Origin: Rikenellaceae bacterium
GTDB taxonomy: Bacteria > Bacteroidota > Bacteroidia > Bacteroidales > UBA932
DNA: 64,000 bases
Direction: 5' to 3'
Assembly (NCBI GenBank): GCA_900769885.1
Contig: CAAGIG010000087.1
Span: forward strand, 1 to 64,000
Part shown: positions 1 through 7,944 of the stretch, one piece after another
How positions within the stretch are numbered: position 1 is the stretch's first letter
How the letters are laid out: each line of letters opens with the position of its first letter
Program-made: the position numbers and the translations under genes
The notes under the pieces: model-generated
The model's database searches: none
Told to the model about the DNA's origin: nothing
What the model saw: the letters and a program-made list of their open reading frames with translations, nothing else

Positions 1-90
1 AATTGCCGGAAGTTCCAACAATTTAATTGTCTGAATCTGCAAAGGTGAAAGTCCTTGTTGCTGTTTTTGTTGAAGACCTTGCCTAATCAT
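1..90 (-). CDS. rpoN: RNA polymerase sigma-54 factor, N-terminal fragment
   Basis: Only the first 30 codons lie in the window; the gene continues beyond the left edge. The visible peptide begins MIRQGLQQKQQQGLSP and goes on with LQIQTIKLLELP, which is the glutamine- and leucine-rich region I of sigma-54 that contacts enhancer-binding activators. The start is chosen because GAGGG lies 6 bases upstream and a TATCTTTG -7 box lies further up on the same strand. Sigma-54 directs activator-dependent transcription. The assignment rests on a short but characteristic stretch. Confidence 0.75.
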   Translation of the reverse strand, partial: MIRQGLQQKQQQGLSPLQIQTIKLLELPAI

Positions 91-130
91 AATTTCCCTC
101 TCTTACAAATTTGAAACCACAGTTTCATTA

Positions 131-138
131 CAAAGATA
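131..138 (-). promoter_or_regulatory. -7 box of the rpoN promoter
   Basis: On the minus strand the sequence reads TATCTTTG, matching the Bacteroidetes consensus TAnnTTTG. It ends 40 bases before the rpoN start codon. No TTTG -33 element is seen at the usual 19-20 base spacing. Confidence 0.6.
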
Positions 139-149
139 CAATTTTTTCC

Positions 150-157
150 TATCTTTG
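150..157 (+). promoter_or_regulatory. -7 box of the glycine-lipid acyltransferase promoter
   Basis: TATCTTTG matches TAnnTTTG and ends 24 bases before the ATG at 182. An AAGGA ribosome-binding site lies between the two. It is the right arm of the inverted repeat at 127-161. Confidence 0.65.
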
Positions 158-181
158 TAATAAAGAAAGAAGGATGACAAT

Positions 182-1009
182 ATGAAAGAGTCAAAAAAAA
201 TCCTACAAATAGACGTTGAGAAAGTTATCAAGGGCAAAAGTGAAAAACTGGCCAAAAAGATACCTCGCTTCGTAATCAACTACCTTAAAAGAATCATTCA
301 TCAGGACGAGCTCAACGATATTCTGCAACGTCGTGGAGAGGCCACAGGTGTCGATTTTGCAACCGAAATGGTAGAGGAATTCAATATCAGATATAATGTT
401 CACACCAAGACAGAACTGGATCCTTCAAAACGATATATCTTCGTATCCAATCATCCCCTTGGAGGAATGGATGGAATCGTACTGATTTCCTACCTTGGAC
501 AAAAATTCGATAACAAGGTGAGATTTGTGGTAAATGATTTGCTGATGCACATAGAACCACTGAAGCCTGTTTTTGTTCCGGTAAACAAATATGGAAAAAT
601 GAAGCATCAAAGTACAAATCTGTTCAATGAGGCCTTTGAATCTGAAAACCAGATTCTCTACTTCCCTGCCGGGTTGTGTTCACGTCTTATTAAAGGAGAG
701 ATAAAAGACCTTGAGTGGAAAAAGACATTTGTAACAAAAGCCATTGATTCCCACAGAGATATTGTTCCGATGTATTTCTCTGGAAGAAACTCTAATTTCT
801 TCTACCGCCTGGCTAATTTCAGGAAGTGGCTTGGAATCAAATTCAACATTGAAACACTCTACCTTCCCGATGAAATGTTCAAGAACAAAGGGAAGACTTT
901 TGACCTCTATATCGGGGAACCGATACCTTTTGAACAACTCAATGATGGCACTCACCATAAAGAGTGGTGCCGAAAGATAAGAGAAAAATGCTATAACCTA
1001 CCTAAATAA
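182..1009 (+). CDS. glsA: PlsC-like O-acyltransferase, GlsA-type (glycine lipid biosynthesis)
   Basis: This 275-residue protein belongs to the glycerophosphate-type acyltransferase family. The acceptor motif is at residues 90-97 (NHPLGGMD, with His91 and Asp97), followed by an FPAG motif near residue 160 that in the family helps bind the acceptor. The next gene, 6 bases downstream, is a GNAT/hemolysin-like N-acyltransferase. This pairing is the GlsA/GlsB arrangement known from Bacteroides thetaiotaomicron, where GlsB makes N-acyl glycine and GlsA adds a second, ester-linked acyl chain to give glycine lipids. No signal peptide is seen; the enzyme should act at the inner face of the cytoplasmic membrane. 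The start has AAGGA 8 bases upstream. A role in phospholipid synthesis is the main alternative. Confidence 0.75.
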   Translation: MKESKKILQIDVEKVIKGKSEKLAKKIPRFVINYLKRIIHQDELNDILQRRGEATGVDFATEMVEEFNIRYNVHTKTELDPSKRYIFVSNHPLGGMDGIVLISYLGQKFDNKVRFVVNDLLMHIEPLKPVFVPVNKYGKMKHQSTNLFNEAFESENQILYFPAGLCSRLIKGEIKDLEWKKTFVTKAIDSHRDIVPMYFSGRNSNFFYRLANFRKWLGIKFNIETLYLPDEMFKNKGKTFDLYIGEPIPFEQLNDGTHHKEWCRKIREKCYNLPK

Positions 1010-1015
1010 ATTAAT

Positions 1016-1984
1016 ATGAATCCCATAATTCAACCGGTAGACAGGAAACTGCTCATTAAAGAACTTACTGCTACCAAATATATCAGAACCACCCGAAAAG
1101 GGGGCAACGAACTATACGAAGTGACCTATCAAGACTCTCCTAATATTATGAGAGAGATCGGACGACTCAGGGAATTGTCATTCAGAACAAGCGGAGGTGG
1201 AACAGGTAAAGATTGCGATATAGATGAATTCGATACCGACCCAAAATTCGCATATAAGCAATTGATAGTATGGGACCCTGACAATCAGGAAATTATCGGT
1301 GGATACAGATACATCCTTTGCGGAGGCCTCCCAATAGAAAAACTTGCTACCAAGGAGCTTTTTGTATATTCAGAGGAGTTTGTAAACGATTATCTTCCAT
1401 TTACCATTGAACTTGGAAGATCATTTATTCAGCCCAACTACCAAAGTATGAACTTGCGCCGTAAGAGTCTATATTCCTTGGACAACTTGTGGGATGGTCT
1501 CGGTGCTTTGATGATCAAATACAGCAATTACAAATATTTCTTCGGAAAGGTTACAATGTATTCATCATATAATCTCAAAGCAAGAAATACTTTGTTGAAC
1601 TTCCTGCATAAATACTTTGATGACCCGGACAATCTGGTATACCCTATCGAGCCCCTTGACTACGACCCAAACAACAAATACTATCAGGAGCTGTTCAATA
1701 ATCTGGAATACAACGATGCCTACCGCGTTTTGCAGAAGGAGATAAAACAAAACGGAGAAAATATTCCTCCGCTTATCAACTCATATATGAATCTTTCCCC
1801 TTCAATGAAGGTGTTCGGCACAGCCCTGAACAAAGGTTTCGGAGATGTGGAAGAGACAGGTATCCTTGTGAATATCAAGGACATCTATCCTGAAAAAGTG
1901 GAAAGACACCTCCGTCCTATGCAGGAGACACTACGCTCTCTCAGAAAGAGATTCCTCCCTAGATGGTGGAAAAGGTCTCTTTAA
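1016..1984 (+). CDS. glsB: GNAT/hemolysin-family N-acyltransferase, GlsB-type
   Basis: A 322-residue acyltransferase with the OlsB/hemolysin-like GNAT fold. The region around residues 85-140 carries the core: IIGGYRYILCGG, then FTIELGRSFIQPNYQ, which matches the conserved ELGRS block of ornithine- and glycine-lipid N-acyltransferases. By analogy with B. thetaiotaomicron GlsB it would transfer a 3-hydroxyacyl chain from acyl-ACP to the amino group of glycine. It sits 6 bases behind the O-acyltransferase and is surely cotranscribed. Its last 26 bases overlap the end of the convergent SPOR gene. Whether the head group is glycine or another amino acid cannot be read from the sequence. Confidence 0.75.
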   Translation: MNPIIQPVDRKLLIKELTATKYIRTTRKGGNELYEVTYQDSPNIMREIGRLRELSFRTSGGGTGKDCDIDEFDTDPKFAYKQLIVWDPDNQEIIGGYRYILCGGLPIEKLATKELFVYSEEFVNDYLPFTIELGRSFIQPNYQSMNLRRKSLYSLDNLWDGLGALMIKYSNYKYFFGKVTMYSSYNLKARNTLLNFLHKYFDDPDNLVYPIEPLDYDPNNKYYQELFNNLEYNDAYRVLQKEIKQNGENIPPLINSYMNLSPSMKVFGTALNKGFGDVEETGILVNIKDIYPEKVERHLRPMQETLRSLRKRFLPRWWKRSL

Positions 1985-2420
1985 CCAAAAAGACTGCAGG
2001 GTATTTGGGTTTTATAGCCTCCAAAAACCTCATTGCATCTGACTTAGTTCTGAAATCTCCGACAGTAACCTTGAAATAAGGGTTGGAGTAACTTCTATAT
2101 ATCGGAATGTTAGGATAATAAACCTTGAATGTATCAACTACCTGAGTTGATACATTTCTTGCATTCTGACTATTGTCAAAGTATATGCGGATTCTGTAAA
2201 CAGAGCCTTTTCTCCCTTTATTTTTCTCCACTTGATTAATAAGAGCTGCACGAAGTGAATCGGACATTGATACCGATCCATCTACCGAATTGAGCAACTG
2301 CTCATAATTTTTTTCCAATTCTTTTACAACTGCTAATGTATCTGTCTCATTTTGAGCAAACAGAGTGAATGTTGCGACAAAAGAAGATACAACTACCAAT
2401 ACTAATCTTCTGAAATTCAT
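1959..2420 (-). CDS. Secreted SPOR-domain protein
   Basis: This 153-residue protein starts with a cleavable signal peptide (hydrophobic segment 8-20, cleavage after FAQ near residue 23). Residues 75-150 form a SPOR domain, recognisable by VYRIRIYFDNSQNA, then YSNPYFKVTVGDF and a final KYPAVFLV strand. SPOR domains bind glycan strands of peptidoglycan that lack stem peptides, so the protein probably sits in the periplasm at sites of wall remodelling. The gene lies 22 bases behind the LEA-type lipoprotein gene on the same strand and is likely in one operon with it. Its 3' end overlaps glsB by 26 bases. Confidence 0.8.
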   Translation of the reverse strand: MNFRRLVLVVVSSFVATFTLFAQNETDTLAVVKELEKNYEQLLNSVDGSVSMSDSLRAALINQVEKNKGRKGSVYRIRIYFDNSQNARNVSTQVVDTFKVYYPNIPIYRSYSNPYFKVTVGDFRTKSDAMRFLEAIKPKYPAVFLVKETFSTI

Positions 2421-2442
2421 ATAATTGAATCTATTTCTAAGT

Positions 2443-2943
2443 TTAAATTTGTTTTAGTGCCTTAAGGACATCTTCCAAAGGTTCATCTTTTAGTCTGAAT
2501 ACTTTCTTGAACCCTTTGTTTGATTTTACAGTTATCTTGCCATCCACTGTAAACTGTTTCAGATTCCAGGATGCAAAATTCAAACCGGTTGCAATAATTT
2601 CTATAGGATTCAATACCGATGCTTCAATATCTATCAATACCCTTTGTTTTGAAACAGGTGCTACCGAATATGTTTGAGGAATGGTAAGGACAATAAAATC
2701 TTTGCCCTCCTTCTTGATAACTGCCTCTCCCTCCATTATTGAGAGTGTGGCACGGGTAGGATTATCAACCAATGCCGAGACATTCAACTGTGCAGATGTT
2801 GTATTTTTGAATTGAAAACCATCCAATTGAAAATCAGCAACCACTATATCCCTGTAGTTTTGACAAGAAGAAATTACAACGAGGAGCCCTGCCAACAGGA
2901 GCAGATTTCTCATTGTTCTAAAAATTTTCTCTTTTACATTCAT
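2443..2943 (-). CDS. LEA-type-2-like lipoprotein
   Basis: A 166-residue lipoprotein. The lipobox ISSC places the acylated cysteine at residue 27; a second possible start is Met11, which gives a more typical short signal. The mature part resembles the late-embryogenesis-abundant type 2 / WHy fold: a beta sandwich with FQFKNTTSAQLNVSALVDNP, the typical 'variation on N-P' motif, near residues 44-63. These domains bind hydrophobic or membrane partners but have no assigned reaction. The gene has its own TATCTTTG promoter 25 bases upstream, is divergent from miaB and leads into the SPOR gene. Confidence 0.65.
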   Translation of the reverse strand: MNVKEKIFRTMRNLLLLAGLLVVISSCQNYRDIVVADFQLDGFQFKNTTSAQLNVSALVDNPTRATLSIMEGEAVIKKEGKDFIVLTIPQTYSVAPVSKQRVLIDIEASVLNPIEIIATGLNFASWNLKQFTVDGKITVKSNKGFKKVFRLKDEPLEDVLKALKQI

Positions 2944-2968
2944 AAAATCGTACTTTATTTTTTCGGTG

Positions 2969-2976
2969 CAAAGATA
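2969..2976 (-). promoter_or_regulatory. -7 box of the LEA-lipoprotein/SPOR unit
   Basis: The minus strand reads TATCTTTG (TAnnTTTG), 25 bases before the ATG at 2943. Only 8 bases separate it from the opposing miaB -7 box. Confidence 0.6.
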
Positions 2977-2984
2977 TAAAAAGT

Positions 2985-2992
2985 TATATTTG
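2985..2992 (+). promoter_or_regulatory. -7 box of miaB
   Basis: TATATTTG matches TAnnTTTG. It ends only 8 bases before the miaB ATG, so transcription should begin at or within a few bases of the start codon. Confidence 0.6.
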
Positions 2993-3000
2993 CAGTTACT

Positions 3001-4338
3001 ATGCAGAATTTAAATTTGTTTATTGAAACTTACGGCTGTCAGATGAATGTATATGACAGCGAAGTCGTATTGTCTATCCTCAAGAAAGAGGGGTATGAAT
3101 TATGCGATAGATTGGAGGATGCCGATTTGATATTGGTAAACACTTGTTCCATAAGAGAAAATGCAGAGCAAAGGGTCTGGGGAAGACTTGACAGATTCCT
3201 TCAGGAGAAGAAACACCGCAAGGTTATCGTTGGGGTTCTGGGATGTATGGCAGAAAGGATCAAACAAGACCTTTTGAGTCATCCGGCTGTAGATATGGTC
3301 GTCGGTCCCGACTCTTACCGTGAATTGCCAAAACTCCTTGAACAACTTTCAGACAACTCTGCCGACAAGCAGATGGAGATTGAATTGTCAAGAACAGAGA
3401 CCTATGCAGACATTGTCCCTGTAAGAATGGATAAAAACGGAGTTACATCTTTTATTTCCATTATGAGAGGTTGTAACAATATGTGTACCTACTGCATCGT
3501 CCCTTACGTTAGAGGAAGAGAAAGAAGCAGAGACCCTTATACTATTGTACAAGAGGCAACTACACTTTACAAAGCCGGTTATAAGGAGGTAAATCTCTTG
3601 GGTCAGAATGTCGATTCATATCTTTGGAAAGATCCTGAGAATCCTACAAAAAGTGTAAATTTCGCACAATTGTTGGAGTTGGTGGCATTAGTGGCACCCG
3701 ATTTGCGAGTGAGGTTCTCGACATCGCATCCCAAGGATATGAGCAATGGTGTTCTATATTCAATGGCGATGTATCCCAATATCTGCACCCACATTCACCT
3801 TCCTGTCCAGTCGGGCAGCGACAGAATGTTGGATAAGATGAACAGGAAATATGACAGTGCTACATACCTTGAACGCATTGACAAAATAAGAGAGATAATA
3901 CCGGATGCTGCCATTACTACCGATATTATCGCCGGTTTCTGCAGTGAAACCGAAGAGGACCATCAGGCTACCATTGAGTTGCTTAAAAAAGTACGATTCG
4001 ACAGTGCCTTTATGTTCCAATACTCCCAAAGGCCCAATACCAAGGCTGCACGTCATTTTGATGACGATGTGCCATTGGAGACCAAAACCCGCCGTCTCAA
4101 TGAGATTATCGAGCTGCAAAGTGCCATATCACTTGAGCGCAATAAAGAATGTATCGGAAAGACATACGAAGTATTGATTGAAGGTACATCCAAACGGGAC
4201 TCTGAACAATTGTTCGGAAGGACATTGGGAAATAAAGTTTGCGTCTTCTCTGCCCCCGGATATAAGGCTGGAGATTATGCTAAAGTTAAAGTGGAAAGTT
4301 GCACATCTGCAACACTTATCGCCACTTTGGTAAAATAA
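3001..4338 (+). CDS. miaB: tRNA-2-methylthio-N6-dimethylallyladenosine synthase MiaB
   Basis: This 445-residue radical-SAM methylthiotransferase converts i6A37 of tRNA to ms2i6A37. The N-terminal UPF0004 domain carries the three ligands of the auxiliary [4Fe-4S] cluster, Cys13, Cys49 and Cys82. The radical-SAM triad is Cys158, Cys162 and Cys165 in RGCNNMCTYCIVPYVRG, and a TRAM domain occupies roughly residues 378-444. RGRERSRDP following the triad is typical of MiaB as opposed to RimO or MtaB. The start cannot be much later because Cys13 is essential. The mRNA appears to be nearly leaderless. An OsmC gene follows 26 bases downstream. Confidence 0.97.
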   Translation: MQNLNLFIETYGCQMNVYDSEVVLSILKKEGYELCDRLEDADLILVNTCSIRENAEQRVWGRLDRFLQEKKHRKVIVGVLGCMAERIKQDLLSHPAVDMVVGPDSYRELPKLLEQLSDNSADKQMEIELSRTETYADIVPVRMDKNGVTSFISIMRGCNNMCTYCIVPYVRGRERSRDPYTIVQEATTLYKAGYKEVNLLGQNVDSYLWKDPENPTKSVNFAQLLELVALVAPDLRVRFSTSHPKDMSNGVLYSMAMYPNICTHIHLPVQSGSDRMLDKMNRKYDSATYLERIDKIREIIPDAAITTDIIAGFCSETEEDHQATIELLKKVRFDSAFMFQYSQRPNTKAARHFDDDVPLETKTRRLNEIIELQSAISLERNKECIGKTYEVLIEGTSKRDSEQLFGRTLGNKVCVFSAPGYKAGDYAKVKVESCTSATLIATLVK

Positions 4339-4364
4339 AACAATAATATTAAAAATTCGAGATT

Positions 4365-4781
4365 ATGACAAAAATGAAAACTGTATATCTCGGCAACCTC
4401 AGAACCGAGATCGAACACACACAATCGGGAAACAAATTGACTACCGATGCACCACTTGATAACAATGGAAAAGGAGAATTCTTCTCACCCACAGATATCT
4501 TCGCATCATCTTTGGGTTCTTGTATGCTTACAATTATGGGAATCTCTGCCAATTCATACGGATTCAATATCGACGGAACAACCCTTGAAATTGAAAAAAT
4601 TATGGCAGCAAACCCTCGCCGTGTAGCCGAAATCAAAATCGATTTCAACTTCCCAAAAGGGGTAAAATATACCGATAAAGAAAAACGTCTTATCGAATCG
4701 GCTGCAAGAACCTGTCCCGTTGCAAACAGCTTGCACCCCGACATCATCAAAACAGTCAAATTCAACTACGACGAAGAATAA
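4365..4781 (+). CDS. OsmC family protein (peroxiredoxin-like)
   Basis: A 138-residue OsmC/Ohr-fold protein. The two conserved redox cysteines are Cys53 in SLGSCMLT and Cys117 in ARTCPVAN, the pattern of thiol-dependent hydroperoxide reductases of the OsmC/YhfA group. It lies 26 bases behind miaB and is followed directly by a strong terminator, so it ends the miaB transcript. The exact substrate (organic peroxide or other) is not shown. Met4 is a possible alternative start. Confidence 0.85.
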   Translation: MTKMKTVYLGNLRTEIEHTQSGNKLTTDAPLDNNGKGEFFSPTDIFASSLGSCMLTIMGISANSYGFNIDGTTLEIEKIMAANPRRVAEIKIDFNFPKGVKYTDKEKRLIESAARTCPVANSLHPDIIKTVKFNYDEE

Positions 4782-4803
4782 TAAGTCCTTGAATAGATAC
4801 AAA

Positions 4804-4846
4804 AATCCCACCCTTTCGCTCTTAATAGAGTTTGAAGGGTGGGATT
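4804..4846 (+). terminator. Rho-independent terminator of miaB-osmC
   Basis: Perfect 12-bp stem AATCCCACCCTT (4804-4815) with AAGGGTGGGATT (4835-4846), a 19-base loop and a T-rich tail beginning ATTCTTT. Confidence 0.85.
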
Positions 4847-4861
4847 ATTCTTTAAAAAAAC

Positions 4862-4869
4862 TATATTTG
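4862..4869 (+). promoter_or_regulatory. -7 box of the small outer membrane protein gene
   Basis: TATATTTG matches TAnnTTTG, lies just after the preceding terminator and 31 bases before the ATG at 4901. Confidence 0.55.
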
Positions 4870-4900
4870 AACATATTTTACAAACTTAATAATTATCCTT

Positions 4901-5398
4901 ATGAAAAAATTAAGTCTAATTCCTATCATCTTTTTGTTACTTTCCACTTACACATTGTTCGCTCAAGAAAAAAGATGGCAATACAGTGGCGATGTCAGGG
5001 TCTCGGTTGCCGGTACTGCTGCATTTGTACAACCATCACTCCTGACAACTCACGGGTTCACATTTAAAGAGAACTTCTTTTTAGGTGTCGGAACAGGATA
5101 CTACCACTCTCCCATATATTCATCAGCCGCCCATCTGATACCTGTATATGGGACAATCAGAGGCTATATCCCTTTTAAAAACTGGTCTCATAGAATGGTT
5201 TTGAATCTCGATTTGGGTGCTGCATTTTTTATCCCCGACACAAATCCCCAATGCATATTTTACGGAAATATCGGTATAGGTGTAGATTGGAAAATCAGGG
5301 ACACCAAATATACCATCTCTACGATGATTGTAGGACAGACACCGGTAGGTATGGTTCCTTTACCAATACCGGGAGTATCGGTATCGTTCAATTTCTAG
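4901..5398 (+). CDS. Small outer membrane beta-barrel protein
   Basis: A 165-residue protein with a signal peptide (residues 1-22, cleavage after LFAQ). The mature part is made of alternating amphipathic strands with glycine/aromatic turns and ends in VSVSFNF, a C-terminal phenylalanine typical of BAM substrates. Its size suggests an 8-stranded barrel. I do not recognise a specific family. It is monocistronic: a -7 box lies upstream and a bidirectional hairpin downstream. Confidence 0.65.
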   Translation: MKKLSLIPIIFLLLSTYTLFAQEKRWQYSGDVRVSVAGTAAFVQPSLLTTHGFTFKENFFLGVGTGYYHSPIYSSAAHLIPVYGTIRGYIPFKNWSHRMVLNLDLGAAFFIPDTNPQCIFYGNIGIGVDWKIRDTKYTISTMIVGQTPVGMVPLPIPGVSVSFNF

Positions 5399-5426
5399 AA
5401 GCCCTTAACGGAATCGATATAAAGCA

Positions 5427-5462
5427 AAGCCCCAAAAGTCTTGTGTCTGACTTTTGGGGCTT
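5427..5462. terminator. Bidirectional terminator between the barrel protein gene and cysS
   Basis: Perfect 14-bp stem AAGCCCCAAAAGTC (5427-5440) with GACTTTTGGGGCTT (5449-5462) and an 8-base loop. It serves the converging genes on both sides; the rightward T tail is short (TTATCTGTTTT). Confidence 0.8.
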
Positions 5463-5489
5463 ATCTGTTTTATACAGGAAGTGGTTGTC

Positions 5490-6959
5490 TTACAGACTCC
5501 ACTCGGTACCTTCTTTGGTATCTTTGATATTTACACCGATCTCTTTAAGCCTGTCACGGATAAGGTCACTGGTAGCCCAATCCTTTTTTGCTTTAGCCTC
5601 TTTTCGAACTTCAAGAACCATCTCTACCAAACCACCTACTAGGTTTTGGTCGGAAGAAGATGCAGACTCATCTTCAAGTCCCATTACATCCGATACAATT
5701 CTACCGAACATTTCATCGAGGATCTCCTTATCTTTCAATGAAAGTGTCAATTTGCCCTCCTTAGCGGTGTTAACAATTCTCACAGCATCGAACATATGAG
5801 CCAAAGCGATAGGAGTATTCATATCATCACAAAGAGCCTCCATTACCGATTCCATCAGTTGTTTCAACTCTTCATTCTCAGAATCTCCTTTATATGTCAA
5901 TCCTTTGATATCCTTAGCCGCCTGCATAATTCTCTTAAGACCTTTTTCAGCAGCCTTCAATGCTTCATTACTGAAGTCGATTGTACTGCGATAATGGGCT
6001 TGAAGGATAAAGAAGCGGATAGTCATAGGGGTGTAAGCCTGCTCCAACAAAGGGTGACTTCCAGAAAACAGTTCATTAAGAGTAATGAAATTGCCCAATG
6101 ACTTACCCATTTTCTTACCGTTAATGGTGATAAGATTGTTGTGCATCCAATACTTGACACCGCTGGTTCCTCGAGATGCGACATTTTGAGCCAACTCACA
6201 TTCGTGGTGAGGGAACTGCAAATCCATACCGCCTCCGTGGATATCGAAAGTCTCGCCAAGATATTTCTCACTCATAGCAGAACATTCAAGATGCCATCCT
6301 GGGAAGCCGTCACTCCAGGGAGAAGGCCATCTCATAATGTGCTCGGGAGAAGCTTTTTTCCATAGAGCAAAGTCAAATGAAGAACGTTTGTCCTCTGTTC
6401 CGTCAAGGGCTCTGGTATTTTCCATCATCTCCTCAATGTTTCTGCCCGAAAGAATACCATATTTATGGTCTCTGTTATATGCAGGAACATCAAAATATAC
6501 TGAACCATTACTTTCATAAGCATATCCCGCATCCAATATCTTCTTGATAACCTCAATCTGCTCAATGATATGTCCCGAAGCTCTGGGTTCAATATTAGGT
6601 GCAAGGGTATTAAGCTTACGCATCGCATCGTGGTAGGCAATGGTATAAGTCTGAACAACCTCCATCGGTTCCAAAGACTCTAATTTTGCCTTTTGTGCAA
6701 TTTTGTCTGCACCTTCATCAGCATCGTGTTCCAAGTGTCCCACATCGGTAATATTTCTTACATATCTCACCTTGTAGCCAAGATATTTCATCAATCTGAC
6801 CAACACATCGTATGTCACTGCAGGTCTTGCGTGTCCCAAATGGGGTTCTCCGTATACGGTAGGACCACATACATAGATTCCAACCATTCCGGGATGAATT
6901 GTTTGAAAATACTCCTTTCTTCTTGAAAGAGTATTGTAAATTGTATATTGTCTAGTCAT
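5490..6959 (-). CDS. cysS: Cysteine-tRNA ligase
   Basis: A 489-residue class I aminoacyl-tRNA synthetase that charges tRNA-Cys. The HIGH signature appears as PHLGHARP and the KMSKS loop as KKMGKSLGN. Zinc ligands that select cysteine are visible: Cys in VCGPTVYG, Cys in HLECSAMS, and the His/Glu pair in FPHHECE. The C-terminal part is the DALR-type anticodon-binding helical bundle. Length agrees with the family. It has its own TATATTTG promoter 17 bases upstream and ends at the shared hairpin. Confidence 0.97.
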   Translation of the reverse strand: MTRQYTIYNTLSRRKEYFQTIHPGMVGIYVCGPTVYGEPHLGHARPAVTYDVLVRLMKYLGYKVRYVRNITDVGHLEHDADEGADKIAQKAKLESLEPMEVVQTYTIAYHDAMRKLNTLAPNIEPRASGHIIEQIEVIKKILDAGYAYESNGSVYFDVPAYNRDHKYGILSGRNIEEMMENTRALDGTEDKRSSFDFALWKKASPEHIMRWPSPWSDGFPGWHLECSAMSEKYLGETFDIHGGGMDLQFPHHECELAQNVASRGTSGVKYWMHNNLITINGKKMGKSLGNFITLNELFSGSHPLLEQAYTPMTIRFFILQAHYRSTIDFSNEALKAAEKGLKRIMQAAKDIKGLTYKGDSENEELKQLMESVMEALCDDMNTPIALAHMFDAVRIVNTAKEGKLTLSLKDKEILDEMFGRIVSDVMGLEDESASSSDQNLVGGLVEMVLEVRKEAKAKKDWATSDLIRDRLKEIGVNIKDTKEGTEWSL

Positions 6960-6976
6960 AATTCTGAATTAAACTA

Positions 6977-6984
6977 CAAATATA
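6977..6984 (-). promoter_or_regulatory. -7 box of cysS
   Basis: The minus strand reads TATATTTG (TAnnTTTG), 17 bases before the cysS ATG. Confidence 0.55.
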
Positions 6985-7053
6985 CTTATTATCTCCAAAA
7001 TTCACACATTCGATTCCACGTGATTCATCGCATTTTCTACAACAATTGACTTT

Positions 7054-7377
7054 TCATTCCAATGAAACCGATTGCGCCAGAACCTCATAGAACTGCTTCT
7101 CCTCTCCTGCCGCATTCACATATTTGTTTACCCTCAGACGCCCGACTACGGAAACAGTAGTACCCTTTTTAATTTTGGTAAAATCAGGCATATTCTTCCC
7201 CTCCCAGGCAACTATCGAATGCCAGGTAGTCTCCTCTCTGATATTACCATTACGATCTTTCACCGTCTCATTAGTTGCAATATTAAATTTTGCAACTGAT
7301 GATTCATTCACTTTTGTCACTCGGGCATCCTGTCCCGCATTTCCTCTCAATTCGATTCTGTTTACTGATTTTTCCAT
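7054..7377 (-). CDS. ssb: Single-stranded DNA-binding protein
   Basis: A 107-residue protein consisting of one OB fold with no acidic C-terminal tail. Typical SSB segments are VNRIELRGNAGQDARV at the N-terminus, KFNIATNE and the tryptophan-bearing TTWHSIVAWEGK, and the GTTVSVVGRLRVN strand. The absence of the usual acidic tip that binds partner proteins suggests an accessory SSB, or one working in a special setting, and not necessarily the main replicative SSB. A weak -7-like box (TTTCTTTG) lies at 7400-7407 on the minus strand. Confidence 0.88.
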   Translation of the reverse strand: MEKSVNRIELRGNAGQDARVTKVNESSVAKFNIATNETVKDRNGNIREETTWHSIVAWEGKNMPDFTKIKKGTTVSVVGRLRVNKYVNAAGEEKQFYEVLAQSVSLE

Positions 7378-7504
7378 AATTCAATTATTTTATGTAACGC
7401 AAAGAAAAGTGGTCTTGAAATATATTCCTTCACTTTAATCGGCTATAAACGGCTAATGATATGATTTTTACGTTTTGGTTAATAATAACCCAAACAGAGA
7501 AAGT

Positions 7505-7512
7505 ATCTTTGC
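7505..7512 (+). promoter_or_regulatory. -7 box of the zinc-finger protein gene
   Basis: TATCTTTG matches TAnnTTTG and ends 18 bases before the ATG at 7531. Confidence 0.6.
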
Positions 7513-7530
7513 AGAAAATTTGAGAGAAAG

Positions 7531-7905
7531 ATGAGTGGAGAAGGAGTAAATTTTAAAGAGTGCCTTAATTGCAACAAAAAATTTTGTGGAAGAACCGACA
7601 AGAAATTCTGCTCAGACTACTGCAGAACATCCTACAACAATCACATTTACAGACTCCGAAGAAACGAGATCTACAAAATTGACAAAATATTAAAGAAAAA
7701 CCGCGAGATACTTCTCCACCTCTATCGGGAGAGAAAAGATTTCATAACAGAAGATGAACTAAACAACCTCGGATTTGATTTGAGACATTTCACATCTCTT
7801 CCCGAGAACATCTCCTGCCGACGGGGAGAAAGGGTTCTGCAATGCTACGATTTCATTCTATACATTGATAAAAAACACAAGGTAACTATTTCAAAACTTG
7901 AATAA
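7531..7905 (+). CDS. Small zinc-finger protein of unknown function
   Basis: A 124-residue basic protein. Residues 11-31 hold a four-cysteine zinc-binding knuckle of the treble-clef/FCS kind (CLNCNKKF, then KKFCSDYC). This is followed by a lysine/arginine-rich helix (YRLRRNEIYKIDKIL) and a C-terminal part that looks like a small alpha/beta domain. Such proteins occur widely in Bacteroidetes without known function; nucleic-acid binding is a reasonable inference from the charge and the finger. The gene is divergent from ssb and just upstream of the PHP gene, which has its own promoter. Confidence 0.6.
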   Translation: MSGEGVNFKECLNCNKKFCGRTDKKFCSDYCRTSYNNHIYRLRRNEIYKIDKILKKNREILLHLYRERKDFITEDELNNLGFDLRHFTSLPENISCRRGERVLQCYDFILYIDKKHKVTISKLE

Positions 7906-7909
7906 TTTA

Positions 7910-7917
7910 TATTTTTG
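7910..7917 (+). promoter_or_regulatory. -7 box of the PHP-domain gene
   Basis: TATTTTTG matches TAnnTTTG and ends 27 bases before the ATG at 7945. It covers an in-frame TTG at 7915, so that codon cannot be the translation start of this transcript. Confidence 0.6.
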
Positions 7918-7944
7918 TACCAGAACAATACTAGACCACGATTT

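Larger units (their letters stand above)
127..161. repeat. Perfect 12-bp inverted repeat containing two divergent -7 boxes
   Basis: The arm ATTACAAAGATA at 127-138 is the exact reverse complement of TATCTTTGTAAT at 150-161, with an 11-base AT-rich spacer. Each arm carries a TAnnTTTG -7 box, one reading left to rpoN and one reading right to the acyltransferase pair. The symmetry extends beyond the 8-base box itself. Confidence 0.8.

Noticed and set aside
5251..5799. 182-codon plus-strand open frame
   Set aside because: It crosses the bidirectional terminator at 5427-5462 and the antisense of cysS, and overlaps the barrel protein gene in another frame.
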